Origin: Luteibacter sp. UNCMF331Sha3.1
GTDB lineage: Bacteria; Pseudomonadota; Gammaproteobacteria; Xanthomonadales; Rhodanobacteraceae
Direction: 5' to 3'
Length of the DNA stretch: 64,000 nucleotides
Assembly (NCBI RefSeq): GCF_900109915.1
Contig: NZ_FOBU01000001.1
Coordinates: 1 to 64,000, forward strand
Program-made: the position numbers and the translations under genes
Shown here: piece after piece, positions 1-7,829 of the stretch
Layout of the letters: every line of letters starts with the position of its first letter
How positions within the stretch are numbered: position 1 is the first letter of the stretch
Notes under the pieces: model-generated
Database searches by the model: none
Seen by the model: the letters and a program-made list of their open reading frames with translations, nothing else
Told to the model about the DNA's origin: nothing

Positions 1-1783
1 CCGACTGAAACCGCGCCACCGCCGAACGTGTCGCCATGTCGTAGGCGCCATGCGTCGCCAGCGGACGGCCATCGGCGTCCCCGATGCCGAGCGTGTTCAG
101 ACGCTCCTGGAGCAGACGGGTCGCGTCGGCCGTTGGCGCCTCGCTGCCGGGCGGGACGGCCACGGGCTCGCGGGCCACCGGCGCCTCGGCCGGCGCGAGT
201 AGCGGCGCGGCCGATCGCGTGACCGGCTCCAGGCTCTCGTAGGCGGCGATGGTCTCGGGCGGCGTGCGCGCGTCCATGCGGGCCTCGACGGGCGGCGACC
301 GGCCGACCGTCGCCGGCTCGATGACGCGGTAGGCCGCCAACACCTCATCGTGCGGCCGGTGCGCCGAGGCGACCAGCGCGTCCCGACCGTCGGCCGCCTG
401 CCGCACGCTCGCCAGCGTCTGTCGTCCACTGAGTCCGTCCGCCACGAGATCGTGATCGCGCTGGAACGCGCGTACCGCGGCCTGCGTGCCCGGGCCGTAC
501 TCGCCATCCGCATGCAACGGCCGCCCTTGGGCATCGGTGTAACCCAGGCGCATGAGCTGCTCCTGCAACTGGCGCACATCCTCGCCCTGCGCGCCCGGAC
601 GCAAGGCGCGACCGACCGCTTCGCTCGCGACGCGTACCGCCGGCTCGACGTGCAGCAGTAGCCGACCCTCACCCTCGATCACCCTCGCCAGATCGACCGA
701 CCCGTCCCGCGCACGCGTCAGGCCGAGCTCATCGCGGGAGATCGTCGCCCATTGCCCATCGACGAAGGTCACGCCCTTGCCGTCGGCGTTCCACTGCACC
801 ACCTGCGTGCCGTCGGTGTAGAAGCCCGTGCCGTTGATCCTGCCCTCGCTGTGTGCACGACCCTGTTCCAGCGCGTCGATGAACGCCATCGCCTTGCGCG
901 GCTCGAGGAACAGGTTCTTGACCAGCGTGTAATGCACCGTCAGGTCGGGGCGCTCCGGGTCCTTACCGATAAGTGACGGGGCGATCAATGGATCACGAAG
1001 CACCTCCTGCCATGCCGTGTGTAGTGGACTTCCTTCCGGCGTGTTGTGCAGGCGGGTGAAGAGTTTTGCGGCGGTGCGGGCATGAGTCTGGCCGGCTTCC
1101 AGGGCGCCCTCGAACGTTCTATCCAGGTACGCGATAACGTCATCGTGCGAGGCAATGGCGTCAGGCGATTCGATTGGACGCTTCATCGCCTTCAGCAACC
1201 TGTTCGCAGCACTTGGGTTTTGATTGAGTGCCTTTGCTATAGCCGTAACCATCGAAACTTGCTCGCCTATTGACGCGGATCGATAGGCCGACGTCGCAAC
1301 GAGCCTCCTCAGACCCTGTTTATTCAGATCGCCGACCTGAACCACGTCGCGGTGATGAACGAAATCGTGCCCCGCTTCCGACGCGAGAAACCGGTTGATC
1401 TGGGCGCGTTTCGTCGGGTCGATCGCGCGATAACCTTCCTTCGTGATCGCTTTTCCGTCTCGCGAGAAATCGCGAATAAGCTGAGCGTACTCGGTTTCAT
1501 CGAAAACAACGCGGTCGCGGCCTTCCTCGGCCCAATGCCGATACGCTTCCATCATTGCTGTCGCCGTAACTCCCTGGTCCTGCCCAAGGTCTTTTTGCAG
1601 AGTACCGATCGATTCGCCGCTTCTTTCGATGGGCTTCATCCGCCCGTCGGGAAGCCACGTTCCCGCGAATGACAGACGATTGGACACGTCTTTTCCGTTG
1701 AGGCTGCCTTCAGTGCTCACGCCCACGGCAAAGTATGCAATTGCCTCGATGTCTCTTGCGCTGAGCGATACACGTTCCGTCAT
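1..1783 (-). CDS. Peptidoglycan-binding, effector-like protein (3' end outside window)
   Basis: This frame stays open from an ATG at 1783 to the window edge, about 594 codons, so the C-terminus is missing. GGAG lies about 7 bases before the ATG. The N-terminal ~200 residues contain ESIGTLQKDLGQ and a run of helices, recalling the lysozyme-like domain of Xanthomonadales peptidoglycan hydrolases. The middle carries DGQWATISRDELGLTRARDG. Around residues 395-460 is a peptidoglycan_binding_1 repeat (GAQGEDVRQLQEQLMRLGY, then DGEYGPGTQAAVRAFQ). A second repeat starts near the edge (RLLQERLNTLG) after a Pro/Ala-rich linker. No signal peptide is seen. A cytoplasmic start plus peptidoglycan-binding repeats fits an antibacterial effector delivered by a type IV or VI system. 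That is inference: a C-terminal XVIPCD secretion domain, which would settle it, would lie outside the window. GC is lower than in neighbours (35 of 60 bases at 1321-1380). Confidence 0.6.
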   Translation of the reverse strand, partial: MTERVSLSARDIEAIAYFAVGVSTEGSLNGKDVSNRLSFAGTWLPDGRMKPIERSGESIGTLQKDLGQDQGVTATAMMEAYRHWAEEGRDRVVFDETEYAQLIRDFSRDGKAITKEGYRAIDPTKRAQINRFLASEAGHDFVHHRDVVQVGDLNKQGLRRLVATSAYRSASIGEQVSMVTAIAKALNQNPSAANRLLKAMKRPIESPDAIASHDDVIAYLDRTFEGALEAGQTHARTAAKLFTRLHNTPEGSPLHTAWQEVLRDPLIAPSLIGKDPERPDLTVHYTLVKNLFLEPRKAMAFIDALEQGRAHSEGRINGTGFYTDGTQVVQWNADGKGVTFVDGQWATISRDELGLTRARDGSVDLARVIEGEGRLLLHVEPAVRVASEAVGRALRPGAQGEDVRQLQEQLMRLGYTDAQGRPLHADGEYGPGTQAAVRAFQRDHDLVADGLSGRQTLASVRQAADGRDALVASAHRPHDEVLAAYRVIEPATVGRSPPVEARMDARTPPETIAAYESLEPVTRSAAPLLAPAEAPVAREPVAVPPGSEAPTADATRLLQERLNTLGIGDADGRPLATHGAYDMATRSAVARFQS

Positions 1784-1819
1784 GATGATTCTCCATAGGG
1801 CGTCATACCCATCCGTCGA

Positions 1820-3103
1820 TTACTTAAGCTTCAACTTGTCGGTCAACCAGGCATCGCCATCTTCGATCGCCTGTCCCTTGGCCTCATCCAGCGCACGAAG
1901 GAGTTCTGATTCATCCACGATGTGGAGCGCGGGCGCGCTGCCCACTGGGGTGAAATCATCCTGATGAAGTCGAAAGATGTACTTGCCCGCCGACACGAGC
2001 ATGGTTCCATCATTTAGATCGAGCGCGGTACCAAAGAGCGTGTCCCATCCTTTGCGACCAAAATTGTTGGACTCGTATAACGGAACCTTGCTCCAAATGA
2101 CGCTTGCATCGTCATCCGACATACGTTGATAGGTGTCGAACCAGATCGGCCCGAAACTCATATTTTCAGGGCGGTCCACACTCCGGTGAGCGAAGCGAAT
2201 ATTTCCGAGTATTCCGCCGGGGCGCGGATCCTTGTAATGGAATCCGGAATGCAGGGTCTCTTCGTGCTTGACGCCGTTCGCATCGATAAAGGATCCGGTA
2301 TAGGTCAATTGCATCTTGACCGTTACGTCGATGACTTCCCCTGTGAAGAAGTTGATCGCCTTAGCCTGCGCATGCGGCGGCACCATGATGGCCCACGCAA
2401 TCCATTTGCCGTCGACGTGTTCGACGAAAAGGCTCTCCAACCAACCATCATCCCCCAACTCACGCTGCGCTATGCCGTTGTCTGGCCACACAGGATTCGG
2501 CTCATCGTCGACCTTCGCAGGTGAGACGACTGTAGCCGCCGACACCGGCGCACGTGGCTCAACGACGTCTACCGCCCACGCCGACGATACGGAAACCGCC
2601 ATCGCCGCGGCCATGCCTGCCTCCCTTAACTTCATGTCCTCATCCTCCGGTGTCGCATTACGTGATCGATGCAGTTCCGTGGCGCAGGTGGCGCGCGGGT
2701 GACATTCCGGCTCGACGAGATAGCCTCCCGGCGGTGCGTTTCGTTCGTCCTCCCGTCGCGCCTTGGTCGCCAGTTCCAGTGCGTGCCGCAGATACGCTTC
2801 GTAGCCACGATCGTTCTCCACATAGGGACACGAGTGGACGCGACGCAGTTGCGACGGTCGGCAACCCTCTTCCGGATCGAAGTCGTCGTTCTCCGGATGA
2901 CAGACGAAGCAGCGAACGTGGGGCACAGGCACCCTGTCCCAATAGGAGACGTTCGCGAACGAGACTCGCTGCATGCCCTCTGCACCCGCTGCCGCCGGAT
3001 CGCAGCAGGGCCCCTTACAGGGAAAACGATCGCCCCACTTGGGACAGATGGCAGGTCGCGCCGCGACCGCTTGCGCCGGACGTGTAAACAAGGCACGCCA
3101 CAT
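1820..3103 (-). CDS. Hypothetical two-part protein: Cys-rich N-terminus, periplasmic-type C-terminus (possible immunity protein)
   Basis: Function not recognised. The ATG at 3103 follows a strong AAGGAGG and overlaps the stop of the upstream frame by one base (TGATG), giving 427 residues. Residues ~1-156 are Cys-rich (FPCKGPCCDP, RCFVCHPENDD, VHSCPYV, EPECHPRATC) and could bind metal or form disulfides. At residue 157 the frame contains MKLREAGMAAAMAVSVSSAWA, which looks like a start plus signal peptide with its own ribosome site, followed by ~250 residues of soluble beta-rich sequence ending WLTDKLKLK. Either this is one long protein or the C-terminal 271 residues are made separately and exported. 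It lies 36 bases upstream of the effector-like gene ending at the window edge, the place where Xanthomonadales immunity genes usually sit. The immunity role is inferred from position only. Confidence 0.5.
   Translation of the reverse strand: MWRALFTRPAQAVAARPAICPKWGDRFPCKGPCCDPAAAGAEGMQRVSFANVSYWDRVPVPHVRCFVCHPENDDFDPEEGCRPSQLRRVHSCPYVENDRGYEAYLRHALELATKARREDERNAPPGGYLVEPECHPRATCATELHRSRNATPEDEDMKLREAGMAAAMAVSVSSAWAVDVVEPRAPVSAATVVSPAKVDDEPNPVWPDNGIAQRELGDDGWLESLFVEHVDGKWIAWAIMVPPHAQAKAINFFTGEVIDVTVKMQLTYTGSFIDANGVKHEETLHSGFHYKDPRPGGILGNIRFAHRSVDRPENMSFGPIWFDTYQRMSDDDASVIWSKVPLYESNNFGRKGWDTLFGTALDLNDGTMLVSAGKYIFRLHQDDFTPVGSAPALHIVDESELLRALDEAKGQAIEDGDAWLTDKLKLK
2633..2650 (-). promoter_or_regulatory. 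Internal ribosome binding site and alternative start within the 1820-3103 frame
   Basis: On the minus strand GGAGG (2648-2644) sits 8 bases before an in-frame ATG at 2635. The codons that follow encode a plausible signal peptide ending in an AWA cleavage motif. A start here gives a 271-residue exported protein (1820-2635). The surrounding frame stays open on both sides, so the site could produce a second, shorter product or be the only real start. Confidence 0.5.
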
Positions 3104-3348
3104 CAAGCCGCCTCCTTTCCGAGCGCGGGCCTGTCGCCCAGGGCCGACACCGACGTTACGATTCTTCGTTGATCAACCGCCTCGTCTCGCGCACGCGTTA
3201 GGCCGACCTCATCGCGGGAGACCGTCGCCCATTGACCGTCGATCAAGCTCGCCTCGATCGCGACGATGTCCGACCGATCATACGCACCGCCCAACGGTTC
3301 CGGCGTTGCGAGAAGCCCGGTCGATGCCAACCTCGTCTTGCTGTCCAT
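3103..3348 (-). pseudogene. Truncated paralogue of the effector-like gene at 1-1783
   Basis: This short frame (81 residues from an ATG at 3348 with GGAG upstream, or 104 residues from 3417) ends one base into the next gene. Residues beginning DGQWATVSRDEVGLTRARDE nearly match DGQWATISRDELGLTRARDG of the large effector-like protein. The DNA matches too: roughly 3185-3245 closely follows 703-768. The rest of the large protein is absent, so this looks like the tail of a second effector copy, or a duplication scar. The stop overlaps the following ATG as TGATG, so the downstream gene may be translationally coupled to it. It could still be a real small protein; no function can be assigned. Confidence 0.45.
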
Positions 3349-3630
3349 GCCTCTGCGCTCCGTTGCAGAAAAGGCCCGGAGTGTCGTCGCGGAGAAATGA
3401 ACGCGCGTTGTATACACCCCGTCATATCGACACGCGCGCGAGGCTACGGCGCGACGTACCGACGTGGACGATCAGCCGCGTCGACATCCGCCTGAGAAAT
3501 GTCGCAACGAGCAATCATCGGTCCTGCGGCGGAGCCGCCGGGGCGGGATAGCATGGCAAACACGCGACGGTCTCAACGTCGGACATGTCCGCGTTGCCCC
3601 GACGCAGCAAGCACGAGGTAAAGTGGCGGC

Positions 3631-4164
3631 ATGTCGTCGCCCCATTTCACCGATGCGTTCGTGCTTCCGGATCTGCTGGAACCGGGGCTTCGCCTCGTGT
3701 TCTGCGGCACCGCCGCCGGCACGCGGTCCGCGCGGGACGGGGCGTATTACGCCCATCCGGGGAACATGTTCTGGCGCACGCTGTTCGCCACCGGACTGAC
3801 GATGCGGCTTCTCGCGCCTGCCGAGTATCCGCTGCTGCCGTCGTTCGGTATCGGGCTGACGGACCTGTCGAAATTCCACTACGGCAACGATGCCGATCTT
3901 CCCGTCGACGCCTTCGACGTGGACGCGCTGGCAGCGAAGATCCTGCAGCACGCGCCGCGTGTGATCGCCTTCACCAGCAAACACGGCGGCATCGCCGCGC
4001 TAGGCAAGGGAATCGGTTACGGCCTTCAGCCCGTCCCGTTCGCCGGTGCGCAGGCGTTCGTGCTTCCGTCGCCGTCGGGTCAGGCGCGCCGGTCGTGGGA
4101 CCTCCGCGTATGGCAGTCGCTGGCCGACGCCGTGCGCGCTCAGGTACCGGGCGTCGACCGATAG
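3631..4164 (+). CDS. mug: Mismatch-specific (G:U/G:T) DNA glycosylase, Mug family
   Basis: A 177-residue protein of the Mug/TDG branch of the uracil-DNA glycosylase superfamily, which removes uracil or damaged pyrimidines mispaired with guanine in base excision repair. Motif 1 is FCGTAAG (residues 24-30), followed by the family signature YYAHPGNMFW at 39-48. The second active-site loop is VLPSPSGQARRSW near residues 144-156. E. coli Mug has GINPG in motif 1 and a catalytic Asn; here that position reads GTAAG, which I recall from other bacterial mismatch glycosylases, so substrate preference may differ. GAGG plus AAAG precede the ATG. The last 25 bases overlap the 3' end of the convergent cytochrome gene. 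Confidence 0.85.
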   Translation: MSSPHFTDAFVLPDLLEPGLRLVFCGTAAGTRSARDGAYYAHPGNMFWRTLFATGLTMRLLAPAEYPLLPSFGIGLTDLSKFHYGNDADLPVDAFDVDALAAKILQHAPRVIAFTSKHGGIAALGKGIGYGLQPVPFAGAQAFVLPSPSGQARRSWDLRVWQSLADAVRAQVPGVDR

Positions 4165-5360
4165 GCGCGCACGTCGCCCGGCGAGACCGACGCCGCCTTG
4201 TTGGACCACGCCTGTCGGATGTACGTGACCACGGCAGCCGCGTCGTCGTCGTCGAGCGTCTGCGAGAACGGCGGCATCGAATAAGGCCGCGGATTGCCCG
4301 GCGTGGCCGGCGCGAAGCCGCCGGAGAGCACCATGCGGATGGCGTTGATGCCGGTGGGATCGGTGACGGAACCGTTGCCGTCGAGCGGCGGATACGCGTC
4401 GCCCTTGCCGCGCCCGTCGTCGGCATGGCACGTGGCGCATCGGGCCGCATACACCTTCGCGCCGCGCTGCGCGAGCTCGCGCGCGTCGACTGCCGATTCG
4501 CGCGGCTTCGGCGGTGCGCGCTCGGGAAGCGAGGCGAGATAGGTCGCCATCGCCGCGAGATCGGCGTCCGTCATGTGCTGCGTGCTGCGCAGGACGACGT
4601 CGGCCATCGGCCCGAACGCGGTGCCCTTTTGCGAACGTCCCGTCTTCAGCAGCGCGACCACGTCGGCTTCCGTCCAGCCCTCGAGGCCACCGTGCCGTGC
4701 CATCGACAGGTCCGGCGCGTACCAGTTCTGCACGGGCACGATGCCGCCGGTCACCAGCGGATCGGTCACCGGCGCGCCGAAGCTGTCGCGTCGCGTATGG
4801 CACTCGTTGCAGTGCCCGAGACCTTCGACGAGATACGCGCCGCGATTCCACGCGGCCGATCGCTTCGGGTCGGGCCGGAACTCCCCCTCGTCGAAGAAGA
4901 GCACGCGCCACGCGGCCATCATCGAACGCATGCGATAAGGCCAGCGCAGCGTGTTGTCGATGGCGGGCGCTTTCACCGCCGGTAGGCTCCGCAGGTAAGC
5001 GAAGATCGCGTCCGTATCGGCGCGCGTGACCTTCGTATAGGACGTGAACGGAAAGACGGGATACAGCGAGGTGCCGTCATGCCCCACGCCCGAGTGCATC
5101 GCGCGGTAGAAATCGTCGGCATGCCATGCACCGATGCCGGTGGCATGATCGGGCGTGAGGTTCGGCGCGGGAATCGCACCGAAGGGCGTCCCCAGCACGC
5201 GACCGCCCGCATAGGGCGCGCCATTGCGCGACGTGTGGCAGGCGGCGCAGTCGCCGGCGGTGGCGAGGTAGCGCCCCCGCTCGACCGCATCGTCGGCGAG
5301 CGCGAGGGACACCGAGAAGAACAGGGACAAGGCGGCGATGGCGCGCAGCAACGTCTTCAT
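4140..5360 (-). CDS. Triheme c-type cytochrome (alcohol/sugar dehydrogenase cytochrome-subunit type)
   Basis: A 406-residue exported cytochrome with three CXXCH haem sites: CAACH at 38-42, CNECH near 185 and CATCH near 315. The signal peptide MKTLLRAIAALSLFFSVSLA is cleaved around ALA. Size and spacing match the membrane-associated triheme subunit of quinoprotein alcohol dehydrogenases and flavin-dependent gluconate-type dehydrogenases, which passes electrons to ubiquinol oxidase. No dehydrogenase subunit lies nearby, so the electron donor is unknown. The ATG overlaps the stop of the diheme cytochrome upstream (ATGA), so the two are one operon. The start was chosen for the signal peptide and overlap; the same frame stays open far upstream as an artefact of high GC. 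Confidence 0.85.
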   Translation of the reverse strand: MKTLLRAIAALSLFFSVSLALADDAVERGRYLATAGDCAACHTSRNGAPYAGGRVLGTPFGAIPAPNLTPDHATGIGAWHADDFYRAMHSGVGHDGTSLYPVFPFTSYTKVTRADTDAIFAYLRSLPAVKAPAIDNTLRWPYRMRSMMAAWRVLFFDEGEFRPDPKRSAAWNRGAYLVEGLGHCNECHTRRDSFGAPVTDPLVTGGIVPVQNWYAPDLSMARHGGLEGWTEADVVALLKTGRSQKGTAFGPMADVVLRSTQHMTDADLAAMATYLASLPERAPPKPRESAVDARELAQRGAKVYAARCATCHADDGRGKGDAYPPLDGNGSVTDPTGINAIRMVLSGGFAPATPGNPRPYSMPPFSQTLDDDDAAAVVTYIRQAWSNKAASVSPGDVRAYRSTPGT

Positions 5361-6067
5361 CGGGATGCTCCGAGCACGCCACAGCGAAGCGGTGGGGTCA
5401 CGCTGCCCGCCGGTGCCGCGTGCACGTCCGCCGGGACCGGGCGTTGTGCGAGCCACGCCGATACCGCGCTGATGTCGGCATCGGTCAGGCGACCGACGAC
5501 GGTGGCCATGCAGTCGGGTTCGACGGTGCTGCGCGTGTTGGTACGCCACGACCCGAGCTGCGCGCTGACGTAGTCGTACGGCAGTCCGACGAGCCCCGGG
5601 ATATCGGGCTCGACACCGGTCAGCGCCGTGCCGTGGCAGGCCATGCAGGCGGGCACGCCACGTGCCGGATCGCCACGGGTGGCCAGCTGTTCGCCGCGCG
5701 CCATGGCCGCGGGCGTCGTCGACGGGACGGGATGGGTCGCATAGGGCACGTCCTGCGCGGCGAAGTACGCGGCGATCTCGTGCATGTACTCGTCGGTCAG
5801 CGGCGCGACCATGTATTCCATCACGTCGTAATGGCGCAGGCCGCGACGGAAATCCTGCATCTGCCGCACGAGGTACCCGGCCGGCTTGCCGGCGAGGCGG
5901 GGATTGAATCCGTTGTCGCCGCCCTCGCCGTGCTCGCCATGGCATGCGGTGCAGGCAGCGATCCGCTGCGCGAGGGTATCGGGAACGGCGGAGGCATCGC
6001 TCGCCGCCGCGCTGGCGGTACAAAGCACGGCGGCGACGACGACCAGCCGGCGAAGCAGACGGCGCAT
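5357..6067 (-). CDS. Diheme c-type cytochrome (cytochrome c4-like)
   Basis: A 236-residue periplasmic cytochrome. The ATG at 6067 follows GGGGAG and begins a signal peptide (MRRLLRRLVVVAAVLCTASA). Two class I haem domains follow, each with one site: CTACH near residue 39 and CMACH near 140. This tandem layout resembles cytochrome c4, which carries electrons between membrane complexes and terminal oxidases or dehydrogenases. It is translationally coupled (ATGA) to the triheme cytochrome downstream, which suggests that the pair forms one electron-transfer chain. It is divergent from the amidase gene across a 133-bp gap. A start further upstream is possible in the frame but would bury the signal peptide. 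Confidence 0.8.
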   Translation of the reverse strand: MRRLLRRLVVVAAVLCTASAAASDASAVPDTLAQRIAACTACHGEHGEGGDNGFNPRLAGKPAGYLVRQMQDFRRGLRHYDVMEYMVAPLTDEYMHEIAAYFAAQDVPYATHPVPSTTPAAMARGEQLATRGDPARGVPACMACHGTALTGVEPDIPGLVGLPYDYVSAQLGSWRTNTRSTVEPDCMATVVGRLTDADISAVSAWLAQRPVPADVHAAPAGSVTPPLRCGVLGASR

Positions 6068-6200
6068 ACGGCACTCCCCTGGCGAAACGTTGGCGAGCCA
6101 CGGCGATCGATGCCGGGGCATGGCATGCAGCGAGTATATGCCCGGGCGGCCGTTGGTTAAGATGGGTGCGACGCTTCGTTCCGTCCCCGGGGGAAACACC

Positions 6201-7784
6201 ATGCACCGTCGCTGGACTCGCTCGCTCGCGCTCGCCGTGGGCATCGCATCGTCGTTCCACGCCTTCGGCGCCGCCGCGCGTCAGCCCGGGGAGGATGACG
6301 CCTTCGCCGGCATCGCGACACTGCGCGCAGCCTATGCCGCAGGCGAGCTGACGCCGGAGGGGATGACCCGCCTCTTCCTCCAGCGCATCGTCGCGATCGA
6401 CCAGGCAGGGCCGACCGTCAACGCGGTGCTGGAGACCAACCCCGATGCGCTGTCCATCGCACGCAAGGCGAACGGACCCGGTTCGCTCTCGGGCATTCCG
6501 ATCCTGCTGAAGGACAACATCGATACGGGGGACCGAATGATGACCAGCGCGGGATCGCTGGCCCTCGTCGCCAGACCCGCGCCGCGGGACTCGGCGGTGG
6601 CCGCGCGCCTGCGCAAGGCCGGCGCCGTGATCCTCGGCAAGACCAACCTGAGCGAATGGGCCAACATGCGGTCGAACCATGCCACCAGTGGCTGGACGGG
6701 ACGGGGTGGCCTCACCGTCAATCCGTACGTGCTCGACCGCAACGCATGCGGTTCGAGCGCCGGATCGGGTGCGGCGGTCGCCGCCGGACTGGCCACCGTG
6801 GCGATCGGCAGCGAAACCGATGGGTCGATCATCTGCCCCGCGTCGATGAACGGCCTTGTCGGCATCAAGCCGACGGTGGGCCTCGTCAGCCGCGCGGGCA
6901 TCGTGCCCATCTCGCATACGCAGGACACCGCGGGCCCGATGGCACGCAGCGTCGCCGACGCGGCGATCGTGCTCGGCGCCATCGCGGGCAGCGATCCGCG
7001 CGACCCGGCCACGGCCGAGGCGGATCGCCATGCCACGGATTACACGAAGTACCTCGTCGCGGACGCGCTGCGCGGCAAACGCATCGGCGTGGTGCGACAG
7101 CTCGCCGGTATCGAACCGAACGCCGACCACGCGCTCGAGACGACGATCGCCTTGCTGAAGGCGCAGGGTGCGATCGTGGTCGACAACGTCGAGATTCCGC
7201 ACCTGAAGGAACTCAGCGAACACGAGCTCGACGTACTGCTCTACGAGTTCAGGCACGACATCGCGGCGTACCTCGCGACGCGACCCGATCAGCCGATGAA
7301 GACGCTGGCCGACCTCATCGCGTTCAACGAGCGCGAGGCGGCGAAGGAAATGCCATGGTTCGGGCAGGAGCTGTTCCTGCAGGCGCAGGCCAAGGGCGGC
7401 CTCGACGATCCGGCGTACATCGCGATGCGCGATCGCAACAAGCGTCTGGCGGGTCCGGAAGGCATCGACGCGGCGTTGGCCAAGGACCGGCTCGACGCCC
7501 TGCTCGCCCCGAGCTGGGGGCCGGCATTCGTCAACGATCTGGTGCTGGGCGACCACGTGGTGAGCGGCGACCCGACGGTGGGCGGCGTGTCCGCGCCTGC
7601 CGCGATTTCGGGCTACCCGTCCATCACGCTGCCGGTCGAGTTCGCGCACGAACTGCCCGTGGGCGTGGTGTTCTTCGGAGCGAAGTGGAGCGAGCCGACG
7701 CTGATCGGCATCGCCTATGGCGTGGAGCAGAAGGCGAAGGCGTTCCGGCGGCCGACGTACCTGCCGACCCTACCGGTGCGCTAG
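6201..7784 (+). CDS. Secreted amidase, amidase-signature family
   Basis: A 527-residue amidase-signature hydrolase. The catalytic triad is visible: Lys104 in ILLKDNID, the cis-serine in GSSAGSG near 185 and the nucleophile Ser209 in TDGSIICPAS. Residues 1-26 form a signal peptide (MHRRWTRSLALAVGIASSFH, then AFGAAA), so the enzyme should act in the periplasm or outside. Relatives hydrolyse peptide amides, nitrile-derived amides or acyl-amides; the substrate cannot be told from sequence. GGGGGAA lies about 6 bases before the ATG. The gene stands alone, and its 3' end meets galU across a 36-base perfect palindrome. Confidence 0.85.
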   Translation: MHRRWTRSLALAVGIASSFHAFGAAARQPGEDDAFAGIATLRAAYAAGELTPEGMTRLFLQRIVAIDQAGPTVNAVLETNPDALSIARKANGPGSLSGIPILLKDNIDTGDRMMTSAGSLALVARPAPRDSAVAARLRKAGAVILGKTNLSEWANMRSNHATSGWTGRGGLTVNPYVLDRNACGSSAGSGAAVAAGLATVAIGSETDGSIICPASMNGLVGIKPTVGLVSRAGIVPISHTQDTAGPMARSVADAAIVLGAIAGSDPRDPATAEADRHATDYTKYLVADALRGKRIGVVRQLAGIEPNADHALETTIALLKAQGAIVVDNVEIPHLKELSEHELDVLLYEFRHDIAAYLATRPDQPMKTLADLIAFNEREAAKEMPWFGQELFLQAQAKGGLDDPAYIAMRDRNKRLAGPEGIDAALAKDRLDALLAPSWGPAFVNDLVLGDHVVSGDPTVGGVSAPAAISGYPSITLPVEFAHELPVGVVFFGAKWSEPTLIGIAYGVEQKAKAFRRPTYLPTLPVR

Positions 7785-7786
7785 TA

Positions 7787-7822
7787 CCCGGGTGGGAGCC
7801 AGCCTGCTGGCTCCCACCCGGG
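7787..7822. repeat. REP-like palindrome (short type) between convergent genes
   Basis: A perfect 17-bp stem with a 2-base CT loop; one arm is CCCGGGTGGGAGCCAGC. It lies 3 bases after the amidase stop and 8 bases before the galU stop, so it could end both transcripts, though there is no U-run. The same GTGGGAGCCAGCCTGCTGGC core recurs at 34982 and, decayed, at 45056. Confidence 0.8.
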
Positions 7823-7829
7823 ATGCGAA

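Noticed and set aside
4140-7649. A single 1169-codon minus-strand frame joining the cytochrome region to the amidase region
   Set aside because: Only the last 406 codons look like protein, with their own signal peptide and a coupled start; the upstream part is antisense to the amidase and out of frame with the diheme cytochrome.
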